Assembly: GCA_037443705.1 (NCBI GenBank)
Contig: JBBINV010000045.1
Coordinates: 1-33,583, forward strand
Reading direction: 5' to 3'
DNA from: 2-02-FULL-66-14 sp037443705
Lineage (GTDB): Bacteria > Pseudomonadota > Gammaproteobacteria > Burkholderiales > SG8-39
DNA length: 33,583 nucleotides
The notes under the pieces are model-generated. The model ran no database searches. It saw only the letters and a list, made by a program, of their open reading frames with translations, and was not told the DNA's origin. Each line of letters starts with the position of its first letter. Position 1 is the first letter of the stretch. This document shows positions 26,193-33,583 of this stretch, one piece after another. Position numbers and translations under genes: made by a program.

Positions 26193-28880
26193 ATGTCAGC
26201 CGTTCCGCAGCAGCCCGCCGCCAACGACCCCGACGCGCTCGAGACCCAGGAGTGGCTCGATGCGCTCGAAGCGGTCCTTGAGCGCGAGGGACCCGAGCGC
26301 GCGCATTTCCTGCTCCAGAAGCTGATCGACAAGGCGCGGATGTCGGGCGCCTACATCCCGTTCTCGGCGATCACGCCCTATGTCAACACCATCCCGCCGC
26401 ATCTCGAGGAGCGCTCGCCCGGCGATTACGCCCTGGAAGAGCGGATCCGCTCCTATTGCCGCTGGAACGCGATGGTGATGGTGGCGCGCGCGAACAGGAG
26501 CGACGACGAGCTCGGCGGCCACATCGCGAGCTTCGCCTCCGTGGGGACGCTCTTCGGCGTAGGGCAGCATCACTTCTGGCACGCGCCGCACGAAGGGCAC
26601 GGCGGGGACCTCGTGTACTTCCAGGGGCACTCCTCGCCCGGGATCTATGCGCGAGGGCTTCTCGAAGGCCGCTTCACCGAGGAGCAGCTGCTCAATTTCC
26701 GGCGCGATGTCGACGGAAGGGGCGTGTCCTCGTACCCGCACCCGTGGCTCATGCCCGACTACTGGCAGTTCCCGACGGTGTCGATGGGCCTCGGCCCGAT
26801 CCAGGCGATCTACATGGCGCGCTACCTCAAGTACCTGCACGCGCGCGGGCTGGCCGACACCGCGAACCGCAAGGTGTGGGCGTTTTGCGGCGACGGCGAG
26901 ATGGACGAGCCCGAATCGCTCGGCGCGATCGGCATGGCCTCGCGCGAGAAGCTCGACAACCTGATCTTCGTGGTCAACTGCAACCTGCAGCGCCTGGACG
27001 GCCCGGTGCGCGGCAACGGCAAGATCATCCAGGAGCTGGAGTCGGATTTCCATGGTGCCGGCTGGAACGTGATCAAGCTCGTCTGGGGCTCGTACTGGGA
27101 TCCGCTGCTTGCGCGCGACAACGAGGGGATCCTCAGGCGCGTGATGGAAGAGACCATCGACGGCGAGTACCAGAACTACAAGGCGAACGACGGCGCGTTC
27201 GTGCGCAAGTATTTCTTCGGCAAGCACCCGAAACTCCTCGAGATGGTCTCGCGCATGAGCGACGAGGACATCTGGCGCCTGAACCGGGGCGGGCACGACC
27301 CGCACAAGATCTACGCCGCGTACGCCGCAGCGGTGAAGCACCGGGGCCGCCCGACGGTGATCCTCGCCAAGACCATCAAGGGCTACGGCCTCGGCAAGCA
27401 GGGCCAGGCGAAGAATCCCACGCACCAGCTGAAGAAGGTCGACGCGAAGACGATCCGGGAGATGCGCGACCGGTTCAACATCCCGATCCCGGACGACAGG
27501 CTCGAGCAACTGCCGTTCTACGTGCCGCCGCCGGATGCGCCCGAGATGAAGTACCTGCACGAGCGCCGAAAGGCGCTCGGCGGCTATCTTCCGCAGCGCA
27601 GGCGCAGGGCCGACGCGGTTCCCGCGGTGCCGCCGCTCTCGGCGTTCGAGACGCTGCTCAGGGGCTCGGGCGAGGGGCGCGAGATCTCGACCACCATGGC
27701 GTTCGTGCGGATCCTCACCGCGCTCGTGCGCGACCCGGGGATCGGGAAGTTCATCGTGCCGATCGTCCCCGACGAGGCGCGCACGTTCGGGATGGAGGGC
27801 ATGTTCCGGCAGCTCGGGATCTATTCCTCGGAAGGGCAGAAGTACGAGCCGGTCGACAAGGACCAGGTGATGTACTACCGCGAGGACAGGGCGGGGCAGA
27901 TCCTGGAGGAGGGGATCAACGAGGCGGGCGCGTTCTCCTCCTGGATCGCGGCAGCGACCTCGTACAGCCACTCGAACCTGGTGACGGTGCCGTTCTACAT
28001 CTTCTACTCGATGTTCGGCATGCAGCGCATCGGCGATCTCGCCTGGGCGGCGGCCGACCAGCGCGCGCGGGGATTCCTGCTCGGCGCAACCGCCGGCAGG
28101 ACGACGCTGAACGGCGAGGGACTGCAGCACGAGGACGGGCATTCGCACGTGCTCTCGTCGGTGATCCCGAACTGCCTTTCGTACGACCCGGCCTACGCGT
28201 ACGAGCTCGCGGTGATCATCCACGACGGGCTGCGCCGCATGGTGACGAACCAGGAAGACATCTTCTACTACATCACCGTGATGAACGAGAACTACGAGCA
28301 TCCGGCGATGCCCGCGGGCGCGGACGAAGGAATCCTGAAGGGGATGTACCTGCTGCGGGAGTCCAAGTCCAGGGCGAAGTCCCGCGTTCAGCTTCTCGGG
28401 TCCGGGACCATCCTGCGCGAGGTTCTCGCGGCGGCGGCGCTGCTGGAAAACGACTGGGGCGTGGCCGCCGACGTCTGGAGCGCCACGAGCTTCACCGAGC
28501 TGCGGCGCGAGGGCCTCGCCTGCGAGCGCTGGAACCTCCTGCATCCGGAGGACGAGCCCCGGATTCCCTATGTCACTTCCGCGATGAAAGAAAGACCGGG
28601 CCCCGTGATCGCGGCAAGCGACTACATCAAGACGTTCGCGGACCAGATCCGCCCGTTCGTACCGAAGGAGCGCGTGTACCGCGTGCTCGGCACCGACGGG
28701 TTCGGGCGCTCGGACACGCGCGCGCGGCTTCGCTATTTCTTCGAGGTCGACCGGCACTTCGTCGCGGTCGCGGCGCTGAAGGCGCTCGCCGATTCGGGCG
28801 AGGCGAAGGCACGGACCGTCGCCGAGGCGATCGCGAAATACGGCATTCCCCCCGAGAAGCCCGATCCGGCCACCGTATGA
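26193..28880 (+). CDS. aceE: Pyruvate dehydrogenase E1 component (homodimeric)
   Basis: AceE is the thiamine-diphosphate enzyme that decarboxylates pyruvate and reductively acetylates the lipoyl groups of AceF. The ATG at 26193 has GGAG (26183-26186) at 6 bases, giving 895 residues (Escherichia coli 887). An in-frame codon 66 bases upstream lacks such a site. The ThDP-binding motif starts GDGEMDEPES (233-242) and ends VNCNLQRLDG (261-270). GGHIASFASVGTLFGVGQHH holds the His residues of the active site, and TTLNGEGLQHEDGHSH the inner-loop histidines. The last base pairs overlap the aceF ATG (ATGA). Its cofactor is the product of the pathway that contains ThiC in the same window. Confidence 0.98.
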   Translation: MSAVPQQPAANDPDALETQEWLDALEAVLEREGPERAHFLLQKLIDKARMSGAYIPFSAITPYVNTIPPHLEERSPGDYALEERIRSYCRWNAMVMVARANRSDDELGGHIASFASVGTLFGVGQHHFWHAPHEGHGGDLVYFQGHSSPGIYARGLLEGRFTEEQLLNFRRDVDGRGVSSYPHPWLMPDYWQFPTVSMGLGPIQAIYMARYLKYLHARGLADTANRKVWAFCGDGEMDEPESLGAIGMASREKLDNLIFVVNCNLQRLDGPVRGNGKIIQELESDFHGAGWNVIKLVWGSYWDPLLARDNEGILRRVMEETIDGEYQNYKANDGAFVRKYFFGKHPKLLEMVSRMSDEDIWRLNRGGHDPHKIYAAYAAAVKHRGRPTVILAKTIKGYGLGKQGQAKNPTHQLKKVDAKTIREMRDRFNIPIPDDRLEQLPFYVPPPDAPEMKYLHERRKALGGYLPQRRRRADAVPAVPPLSAFETLLRGSGEGREISTTMAFVRILTALVRDPGIGKFIVPIVPDEARTFGMEGMFRQLGIYSSEGQKYEPVDKDQVMYYREDRAGQILEEGINEAGAFSSWIAAATSYSHSNLVTVPFYIFYSMFGMQRIGDLAWAAADQRARGFLLGATAGRTTLNGEGLQHEDGHSHVLSSVIPNCLSYDPAYAYELAVIIHDGLRRMVTNQEDIFYYITVMNENYEHPAMPAGADEGILKGMYLLRESKSRAKSRVQLLGSGTILREVLAAAALLENDWGVAADVWSATSFTELRREGLACERWNLLHPEDEPRIPYVTSAMKERPGPVIAASDYIKTFADQIRPFVPKERVYRVLGTDGFGRSDTRARLRYFFEVDRHFVAVAALKALADSGEAKARTVAEAIAKYGIPPEKPDPATV

Positions 28881-30451
28881 GGGAGGTCCGGGTCCCGGAT
28901 ATCGGGGATTTCAGGGATGTCGAGGTGATCGAGGTCCTGGTCAGGCCCGGCGACGCGGTGGCGAAGGAGCAGTCGCTCATCACTCTGGAGTCGGACAAGG
29001 CGACGATGGAGATACCCTCGCCCGAGGCGGGCGTGGTGAAGGAGCTCAGGGTCAGGGTGGGCGACAGGGTGTCCGAGGGCTCGCCGGTGCTGACCCTCGA
29101 TACGGAGGAGCCCTCGAAAGAGCCCGCGAAGCCTTTGCAGCCCAACGCTGGAAAAGCCCTCACCGTCGTCGTCCCCGACATCGGCGACTTCAAGGACGTC
29201 GAGGTGATCGAGGTGCTCGTGAAGCCCGGCGACGCGGTGGCAAAAGAGCAGTCGCTCGTCACGCTCGAGTCCGACAAGGCGACGATGGAGATTCCTGCGC
29301 CCGCCGCGGGCGTGGTCGCCGAGATGCGCGTCAAGGTCGGCGACAGGGTCTCCGAAGGCTCCGAGCTGCTCGTCCTGGGCGGCGCGGCGGTGCCGTCACC
29401 GGCCTCTTCCGCCTCATCCGTGCCGGCAACCCCGGCAAGTACGTCTGCGACAGCTTCGACTCCGCCACCACCTTCGACCGGGCGACCGGTGCCGAGGGAG
29501 CCGCGCGAGGAAATCGTCTCCAAGCCCCACGCGAGCCCGTCGATCCGGCTCTTCGCGCGCGAGCTCGGCGTCGACCTCGCGCGCGTTGCGGGGAGCGGCC
29601 CGAAGGGCAGGATCCTCCGGGAAGACGTGCAGGGCTTCGTCAAAGGGGCATTGGCAGGCAAGCCGGCGCGAGCGGAAGCAAAGGCGTCCGCCCCGTTCGC
29701 GCTCCCGGCATGGCCCGAGGTGGACTTCGCGAAGTTCGGGCCGGTGGAGGTGAAGCCGCTCTCGCGCATCCAGAAGCTCTCGGGGCCGAACCTGCACCGC
29801 AACTGGATCTCGATCCCGCACGTCACGCAGTTCGAGGAGGCCGACATCACCGAGCTCGAGGCGTTCCGCAAGGCGAACACCGCCGAGACCGAGAAGCAGG
29901 GCTTCAAGCTCACGATGCTCGCGTTCCTCATCAAGGCCTGCGTGACGGCGCTGCGGCAGCACCCGCAGTTCAACAGCTCGCTCGAGCGCACGGGCGAGAG
30001 CCTGATCCTGAAGAAGTACTACCACATCGGCGTCGCGGTCGACACGCCCGAGGGCCTGGTCGTGCCGGTGGTGCGGGACGCCGACCGCAAGGGCGTATTC
30101 GATCTCGCGCGCGAGCTCGCCGAGGTGTCGCGCCTCGCGCGCGAGCGAAAGCTCAAGCCCGGCGACATGCAGGGCGGCACGTTCTCGATCTCGAGCCTCG
30201 GCGGCATCGGCGGCACCGCGTTCACGCCGATCATCAACGCGCCCGAGGTCGCGATCCTGGGGGTTTCACGCGGTTACTTGAAACCGGTCTACGCCGGCAA
30301 GGGCGAAAAAGGCGAGGATCTCTTCAAGGCCCGCCTGATGCTGCCGCTCTCGCTCTCGTACGATCACCGCGTCATCGACGGGGCGTCCGCGGCGCGCTTC
30401 ACCGCATATCTCGCGAGCGTGCTCGGCGACATCCGCAGGACCCTCCTCTAG
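28877..30451 (+). CDS. aceF: Pyruvate dehydrogenase E2 (dihydrolipoamide acetyltransferase), two lipoyl domains
   Basis: The E2 core passes the acetyl group from E1 to coenzyme A on swinging lipoyl arms. The ATG at 28877 overlaps the aceE stop, giving 524 residues. Domain order: lipoyl 1 (1-75, lipoyl Lys41 in ESDKATMEIP), lipoyl 2 (96-168, Lys134), a long Ala/Pro/Ser/Thr linker (170-205), the peripheral subunit-binding domain SIRLFARELGVDLARVAGSG (222-241), a second short Ala/Pro linker, and the catalytic domain (about 285-524) with the CAT-like active site YDHRVIDG (495-502, His497 and Asp501). Two lipoyl domains, against three in Escherichia coli, is usual in betaproteobacteria. It ends 3 bp before lpdA. 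Confidence 0.98.
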   Translation: MREVRVPDIGDFRDVEVIEVLVRPGDAVAKEQSLITLESDKATMEIPSPEAGVVKELRVRVGDRVSEGSPVLTLDTEEPSKEPAKPLQPNAGKALTVVVPDIGDFKDVEVIEVLVKPGDAVAKEQSLVTLESDKATMEIPAPAAGVVAEMRVKVGDRVSEGSELLVLGGAAVPSPASSASSVPATPASTSATASTPPPPSTGRPVPREPREEIVSKPHASPSIRLFARELGVDLARVAGSGPKGRILREDVQGFVKGALAGKPARAEAKASAPFALPAWPEVDFAKFGPVEVKPLSRIQKLSGPNLHRNWISIPHVTQFEEADITELEAFRKANTAETEKQGFKLTMLAFLIKACVTALRQHPQFNSSLERTGESLILKKYYHIGVAVDTPEGLVVPVVRDADRKGVFDLARELAEVSRLARERKLKPGDMQGGTFSISSLGGIGGTAFTPIINAPEVAILGVSRGYLKPVYAGKGEKGEDLFKARLMLPLSLSYDHRVIDGASAARFTAYLASVLGDIRRTLL

Positions 30452-30454
30452 CCG

Positions 30455-32137
30455 ATGGCGAATTCGATCGAGGTGAAGGTTCCCGACATCGGCGAGTTCA
30501 AGGATGTCGCGGTGATCGAGGTGCTGGTCAAGCCCGGCGACGCGGTGGCGAAAGGGCAGTCGCTCATCACGCTGGAATCGGACAAGGCGACCATGGAGAT
30601 TCCCTCGTCCGAGTCGGGCGTGGTGAAGGACCTGCGCGTGAAGCTCGGCGACCGGGTTTCCGAAGGTTCGACGATTTTGACTCTGGAAAGCAGTGCTTCA
30701 CCCGGTCCGCAGCCGACTCCGGCACCGACACCTTCACCCTCTGCCGCTTCCGATCTCGACTGCGACGTCCTCGTGCTCGGCGCGGGGCCGGGCGGCTATT
30801 CGGCTGCGTTCCGCGCCGCCGACCTCGGCCTGAAGACGGTGCTGGTGGAGCGCTATCCCACGCTCGGCGGCGTGTGCCTGAACGTCGGCTGCATTCCGTC
30901 CAAGGCGCTGCTTCACACCGCGGCGGTGATGGACGCGGCGCGCGCGCTCGCCGATCACGGCATCGCGTTCGGCGAGCCGAAGATCGATCTCGAGAAGCTG
31001 CGCGCCTTCAAGAACAAGGTGGTCGCCAAGCTCACCGGCGGCCTCGCCTCGATGGCGAAGGCGAGGAAGGTCACGGTGATACAGGGAGTAGGGGGTTTTG
31101 TAGACAAAAATAATCTCGAAGTTCAGGGTAACCGAATTCGGTTTGCCTCCGCCATCATCGCCGCGGGCTCGCAGGCCGCGAAGCTCCCGTTTCTGCCGCA
31201 GGACCCGAGGATCGTCGATTCGACCGCCGCGCTCGAGCTGCGCGTCCGCCCGAAGCGCATGCTCGTCATCGGCGGCGGCATCATCGGCCTGGAGATGGGC
31301 ACGGTGTATTCCACGCTCGGCGCGCGCCTGGACGTCGTCGAGATGCTCGACGGCCTCATGCCCGGCACCGACCGCGACCTCGTCGCGGTGTGGCAGCGCT
31401 TCAACGCGCCGCGCTTCGATAACGTCATGCTCAGGACGAAAACGACGAAGGCAGAGGCCTTGAAAGAAGGAATCCGGATCCATTTCGACCAGGGCGAACC
31501 GAAGCTCTACGACATGGTCCTCGTCTCCGTCGGCCGTGTGCCGAACGGCAAGCGCATCGGCGCGGAGAAGGCCGGCGTTCAGACCGACGAGCGCGGCTTC
31601 ATCGCGGTCGACTCGCAGATGCGCACCAACGTGCCTCACATCTACGCGATCGGCGACATCGCGCGCCCGCCCATGCTTGCGCACAAGGCCGTGCACGAAG
31701 GCCACGTCGCGGCGGAAGCCGCCGCGGGCAGGAAGTCGCACTTCGACGCGCGCGTCATCCCTTCGGTCGCCTACACCGATCCCGAGATCGCCTGGGTCGG
31801 CGTCACCGAGGACGAGGCCAAGCGCACGGGCGCGAAGGTCTCGGTGGCGAAGTTCCCCTGGGCCGCCTCGGGTCGCGCCATCGCGAATGCGCGCGACGAA
31901 GGCTTCACCAAGCTCATCTTCGACGCCGAGACCCACCGCGTGATCGGCGGCGGCATCGTCGGCACCGGCGCCGGGGACCTCATCGGCGAGATCGCGCTCG
32001 CGATCGAGATGGGCGCGGACGCGGTGGACGTCGGCAAGACCATCCACCCGCATCCGACCGTCTCGGAATCCATCGGCATGGCCGCCGAGGCGTTCGAGGG
32101 CGTGTGCACCGACCTGCCGCCGCAGAGGAAGCGATAG
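30455..32137 (+). CDS. lpdA: Dihydrolipoyl dehydrogenase (E3) with N-terminal lipoyl domain
   Basis: E3 reoxidises dihydrolipoyl groups using FAD and NAD. This 560-residue form is longer than plain E3 (about 470) because it begins with a lipoyl domain (1-78, lipoyl Lys44) and a Pro/Ala/Ser linker (80-100), as in PdhL/P64K proteins of betaproteobacteria. The FAD domain starts VLVLGAGPGGYSAAF (105-119), the redox disulfide is CLNVGCIPSK (141-150; Cys141, Cys146), the NAD fold has VIGGGIIGLEMG, and the C-terminal catalytic pair is in HPHPTVSES (531-539; His533, Glu538). The last 153 bp recur at 33373-33525. A short AT-rich patch with unusual codons lies at about 31078-31148. Confidence 0.98.
   Translation: MANSIEVKVPDIGEFKDVAVIEVLVKPGDAVAKGQSLITLESDKATMEIPSSESGVVKDLRVKLGDRVSEGSTILTLESSASPGPQPTPAPTPSPSAASDLDCDVLVLGAGPGGYSAAFRAADLGLKTVLVERYPTLGGVCLNVGCIPSKALLHTAAVMDAARALADHGIAFGEPKIDLEKLRAFKNKVVAKLTGGLASMAKARKVTVIQGVGGFVDKNNLEVQGNRIRFASAIIAAGSQAAKLPFLPQDPRIVDSTAALELRVRPKRMLVIGGGIIGLEMGTVYSTLGARLDVVEMLDGLMPGTDRDLVAVWQRFNAPRFDNVMLRTKTTKAEALKEGIRIHFDQGEPKLYDMVLVSVGRVPNGKRIGAEKAGVQTDERGFIAVDSQMRTNVPHIYAIGDIARPPMLAHKAVHEGHVAAEAAAGRKSHFDARVIPSVAYTDPEIAWVGVTEDEAKRTGAKVSVAKFPWAASGRAIANARDEGFTKLIFDAETHRVIGGGIVGTGAGDLIGEIALAIEMGADAVDVGKTIHPHPTVSESIGMAAEAFEGVCTDLPPQRKR
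31983..32135 (+). repeat. Direct repeat copy A (3' end of lpdA)
   Basis: This 153-bp segment is repeated at 33373-33525 in the same orientation, with 9 mismatches and no gaps (about 94% identical). It ends two bases into the final TAG of lpdA. The bases on either side do not match between the copies. The pair encloses the AAA/DUF4143 gene. Confidence 0.97.
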
Positions 32138-32163
32138 CGGGCAGACCTGTGGCCGCCGCTATC
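32133..32163. terminator. Inverted repeat at the convergent ends of lpdA and the ATPase gene
   Basis: GATAGCGG (32133-32140) and CCGCTATC (32156-32163) are exact reverse complements around a 15-base loop. Each arm contains a stop codon: the lpdA TAG on the + strand, and the ATPase TAG on the - strand. It could form an 8-bp hairpin in both transcripts, but there is no T-run, so a terminator role is tentative. Confidence 0.4.
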
Positions 32164-33319
32164 TGAGCGCTGCAAGGTCCGTGACGATAGCGTTCCAGGT
32201 CATCGCTCGGATGCCCTTGGCGAGCGGGAACGACCGGTCGCCGGCGTGGATCACGGTCAGCGCATCGAGCTTGAGGTCGTGCAGGGCCGAGCGCATGGAG
32301 GGTGTGACGGCCGGAGCGCTCGTTCGCTTGATCTCGAAACCAAGCCGTTGCCGTCCTCGCACGACGAGAAGGTCGAGCTCCGCCCCCGCGTGCGTGCGCC
32401 AGAAGAAGCACTCCTCGGGCCGCGTCCCGAGCTGCTGCATGAGCTGATCGAGGATGAAGCCTTCCCAGGATGCGCCGGACTTGGGATGGTTTTCGACGTC
32501 GCGCCGGGAAGGCAGGTCGAGCAATGCGTGCAGCAACCCCGAGTCGCGGACGTAGACCTTGCTCGCGCGCACCTGGCGCTTGCCGATATTTTCGTGCCAG
32601 GGCTTGAGCTGGCGGATGACCAGCGCATCGGTGAGCCGGTCGAGGTAGCCGCGCACCGTCGTATCCGCGACTCCGAACGAGCGCCCGAACTCGGATGCGT
32701 TCCACGGCTGCCCGTGGTGGTGCGCCACCATCGTCCAGAACCGCCGCATTGTTTCAGCGCCGACGTTGACGCCGAGGCCGGGGAGGTCGCGCTCCAGGAA
32801 CGTGCGCAGGAAGCGCTGTCGCCACTCCATGCTCATGGCGTCGCCGCGCGCGAGAAATGCTCGGGGAAAACCGCCACGCACCCAAAGCCGGACGGCGGCT
32901 TGATGGCCCGCCTCGGCGAGCGACAATCCCGGGAGCTCGTGGTACGCGATCCGCCCCGCGAGCGATTCGGAGCTCTGCCGCAGCAGCGCGGGAGACGCGC
33001 TGCCGAGCACCAGGAATCTCGCCTTGAGCGGCCTGCGGTCGACGAGCACGCGCAGCGCGGCAAAGAGCTCGGGCCGGCGCTGGATCTCGTCGAGCACGAC
33101 CACGCCGCGAAGCTCGCCCAGCGCGAGCATCGGATCGGCGAGACGCGCCAGATCCCGGGGGTCCTCGAGGTCGAAGCGCTCGCTGCCCGGGGCACGGGTC
33201 CGGACCCACTCGCGGGTCAGCGTCGTCTTGCCGACCTGCCGGGCGCCGAGCACGGCGACGACTGGAAAGCGCCGCAGCAGCCGTGTCAGGGTGTCGAGGT
33301 GAGCGGGACGGGGGATCAT
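32159..33319 (-). CDS. AAA-family ATPase with DUF4143 domain
   Basis: A 386-residue protein of the widespread ATP-binding AAA/DUF4143 group. The ATG at 33319 gives the typical MIPR start; a TTG 18 bases upstream is possible, and no ribosome site is clear. Walker A is GARQVGKTT (25-33), Walker B VVVLDEIQ (73-80), and GSASPALLR (106-114) is the sensor region. The DUF4143 half (about 170-340) contains FLRTFLERDLPGLG, a winged-helix-like stretch FGVADTTVRGYLDRL, KVYVRDSGLLHALL and ASWEGFILDQL, then FFWRTHAGAELDLL and GFEIKRT, which look like a PD-(D/E)XK-type core. The role is unknown; such genes are scattered by transfer. It is bracketed by direct repeats of the lpdA 3' end. Confidence 0.9.
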   Translation of the reverse strand: MIPRPAHLDTLTRLLRRFPVVAVLGARQVGKTTLTREWVRTRAPGSERFDLEDPRDLARLADPMLALGELRGVVVLDEIQRRPELFAALRVLVDRRPLKARFLVLGSASPALLRQSSESLAGRIAYHELPGLSLAEAGHQAAVRLWVRGGFPRAFLARGDAMSMEWRQRFLRTFLERDLPGLGVNVGAETMRRFWTMVAHHHGQPWNASEFGRSFGVADTTVRGYLDRLTDALVIRQLKPWHENIGKRQVRASKVYVRDSGLLHALLDLPSRRDVENHPKSGASWEGFILDQLMQQLGTRPEECFFWRTHAGAELDLLVVRGRQRLGFEIKRTSAPAVTPSMRSALHDLKLDALTVIHAGDRSFPLAKGIRAMTWNAIVTDLAALR

Positions 33320-33372
33320 CGTGCGCAATCGTACCAAGAAAATTCTGTTATTGGCACCGATTTTTCATGGTT

Positions 33373-33525
33373 TCGGCGAGATCGCGCTCGCGATCGAGAC
33401 AGGCGCTGACGCGGTGGACATCGGCAAGACCATCCACCCACACCCGACCGTCTCGGAATCCATCGGCATGGGCGCCGAGGCGTTCGAGGGCGTGTGCACC
33501 GACCTGCCGCCGCAGCGAAAGCGAT
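33373..33525 (+). repeat. Direct repeat copy B (second copy of the lpdA 3' end)
   Basis: Matches 31983-32135 at 144 of 153 positions without gaps. Of the nine changes, five fall in four silently altered codons and four change three or more residues conservatively (Met to Thr, Val to Ile, Ala to Gly). That pattern is more like a related functional allele than a randomly decaying copy. Confidence 0.97.
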
Positions 33526-33533
33526 CGACCTAG
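33373..33533 (+). pseudogene. lpdA C-terminal fragment (E3 remnant)
   Basis: Only the last 51 codons of an E3 are present, including the catalytic HPHPTVSES block, followed by Ser-Thr and TAG. The frame stays open back to 33321 through unrelated AT-rich sequence, so a 70-residue peptide from a GTG start is formally possible, but it would lack the FAD, NAD and disulfide regions and cannot be an active E3. It is probably a remnant of recombination or insertion. Confidence 0.85.
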
Positions 33534-33583
33534 GGAAACTCTGAACAAGTCCTCGCGAATCGTGTCTGATGCATAAGCGCATC
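33534..33583. mobile_element. Possible insertion-sequence terminal end, cut by the window edge
   Basis: Straight after the remnant's TAG the sequence runs GGAAACTCTGAACAAGTCC, which resembles the terminal inverted repeats of IS5-type elements (pattern CTCTGAACAAGTC next to a CTAG-like site). On the - strand a frame starting ATGCGC is open to the edge. A GATGC/GCATC dyad closes the window. No transposase domain can be seen in 50 bases, so this is a tentative call. Confidence 0.3.

Noticed and set aside
26456..28876. Open frame continuing aceF upstream by about 800 codons
   Set aside because: It is an out-of-frame reading of aceE. The aceF ATG at 28877 overlaps the aceE stop in the usual way.
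33321..33533. A 70-residue + strand gene at the right edge
   Set aside because: Fifty-one of its residues are the end of E3, and the rest is read from AT-rich intergenic DNA upstream of the ATPase gene. It is better described as a remnant.

Overview
The window is about 33.6 kb of GC-rich chromosomal DNA. The gene content points to a betaproteobacterium (Burkholderiales, Rhodocyclales or Nitrosomonadales type): a homodimeric AceE, AceF with two lipoyl domains, an E3 that carries its own lipoyl domain, glnA next to ntrBC, and waaA beside tolC. Assignments come from reading motifs, with no database search. Most of the window is dense core genome. The right-hand 1.6 kb is different and is the most unusual part.

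Layout, left to right. (1) 1-1392: the tail of a probable heptosyltransferase gene and waaA (Kdo transferase), lipopolysaccharide core assembly on the + strand. (2) 8272-1370, - strand: a five-gene run of TetR repressor, periplasmic adaptor, RND pump, a divergent PCMT-like methyltransferase and a TolC-type outer-membrane channel, i.e. a whole tripartite efflux system. A near-palindromic operator overlaps the probable -10 box in front of tetR. (3) 8345-12720, + strand: a promoter, a TPP riboswitch and thiC, followed with overlaps or very short gaps by 3-hydroxybutyrate dehydrogenase, an alpha/beta hydrolase and uppP, ending in a perfect 27-bp-arm hairpin. (4) 12724-17877: a rhodanese (- strand), then glnA with two NtrC-like sites and a sigma-54 promoter, a small exported protein, and ntrB-ntrC. 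The nitrogen regulators therefore lie just downstream of their main target. (5) 17879-21757: a ketopantoate-reductase-like gene, malate synthase, a membrane zinc-ribbon protein and a GST. (6) 26012-21761, - strand: folD, prlC, a DUF4124/glutaredoxin-like exported protein and xthA, tightly packed. (7) 26055-32137, + strand: a sigma-70-like promoter and aceE-aceF-lpdA, encoding the complete pyruvate dehydrogenase complex.

Right edge: lpdA is followed by an oppositely oriented AAA/DUF4143 ATPase gene. Beyond it lies a second copy of the last 153 bp of lpdA (9 mismatches, no gaps), then a sequence resembling the end of an insertion sequence at the window boundary. The ATPase gene is thus bracketed by direct repeats of the E3 3' end, which suggests a small accessory insertion that regenerated the end of lpdA or a rearranged former tandem lpdA.

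No rRNA, tRNA, CRISPR array or complete transposon was seen. No stretch above 300 bases lacks a gene.
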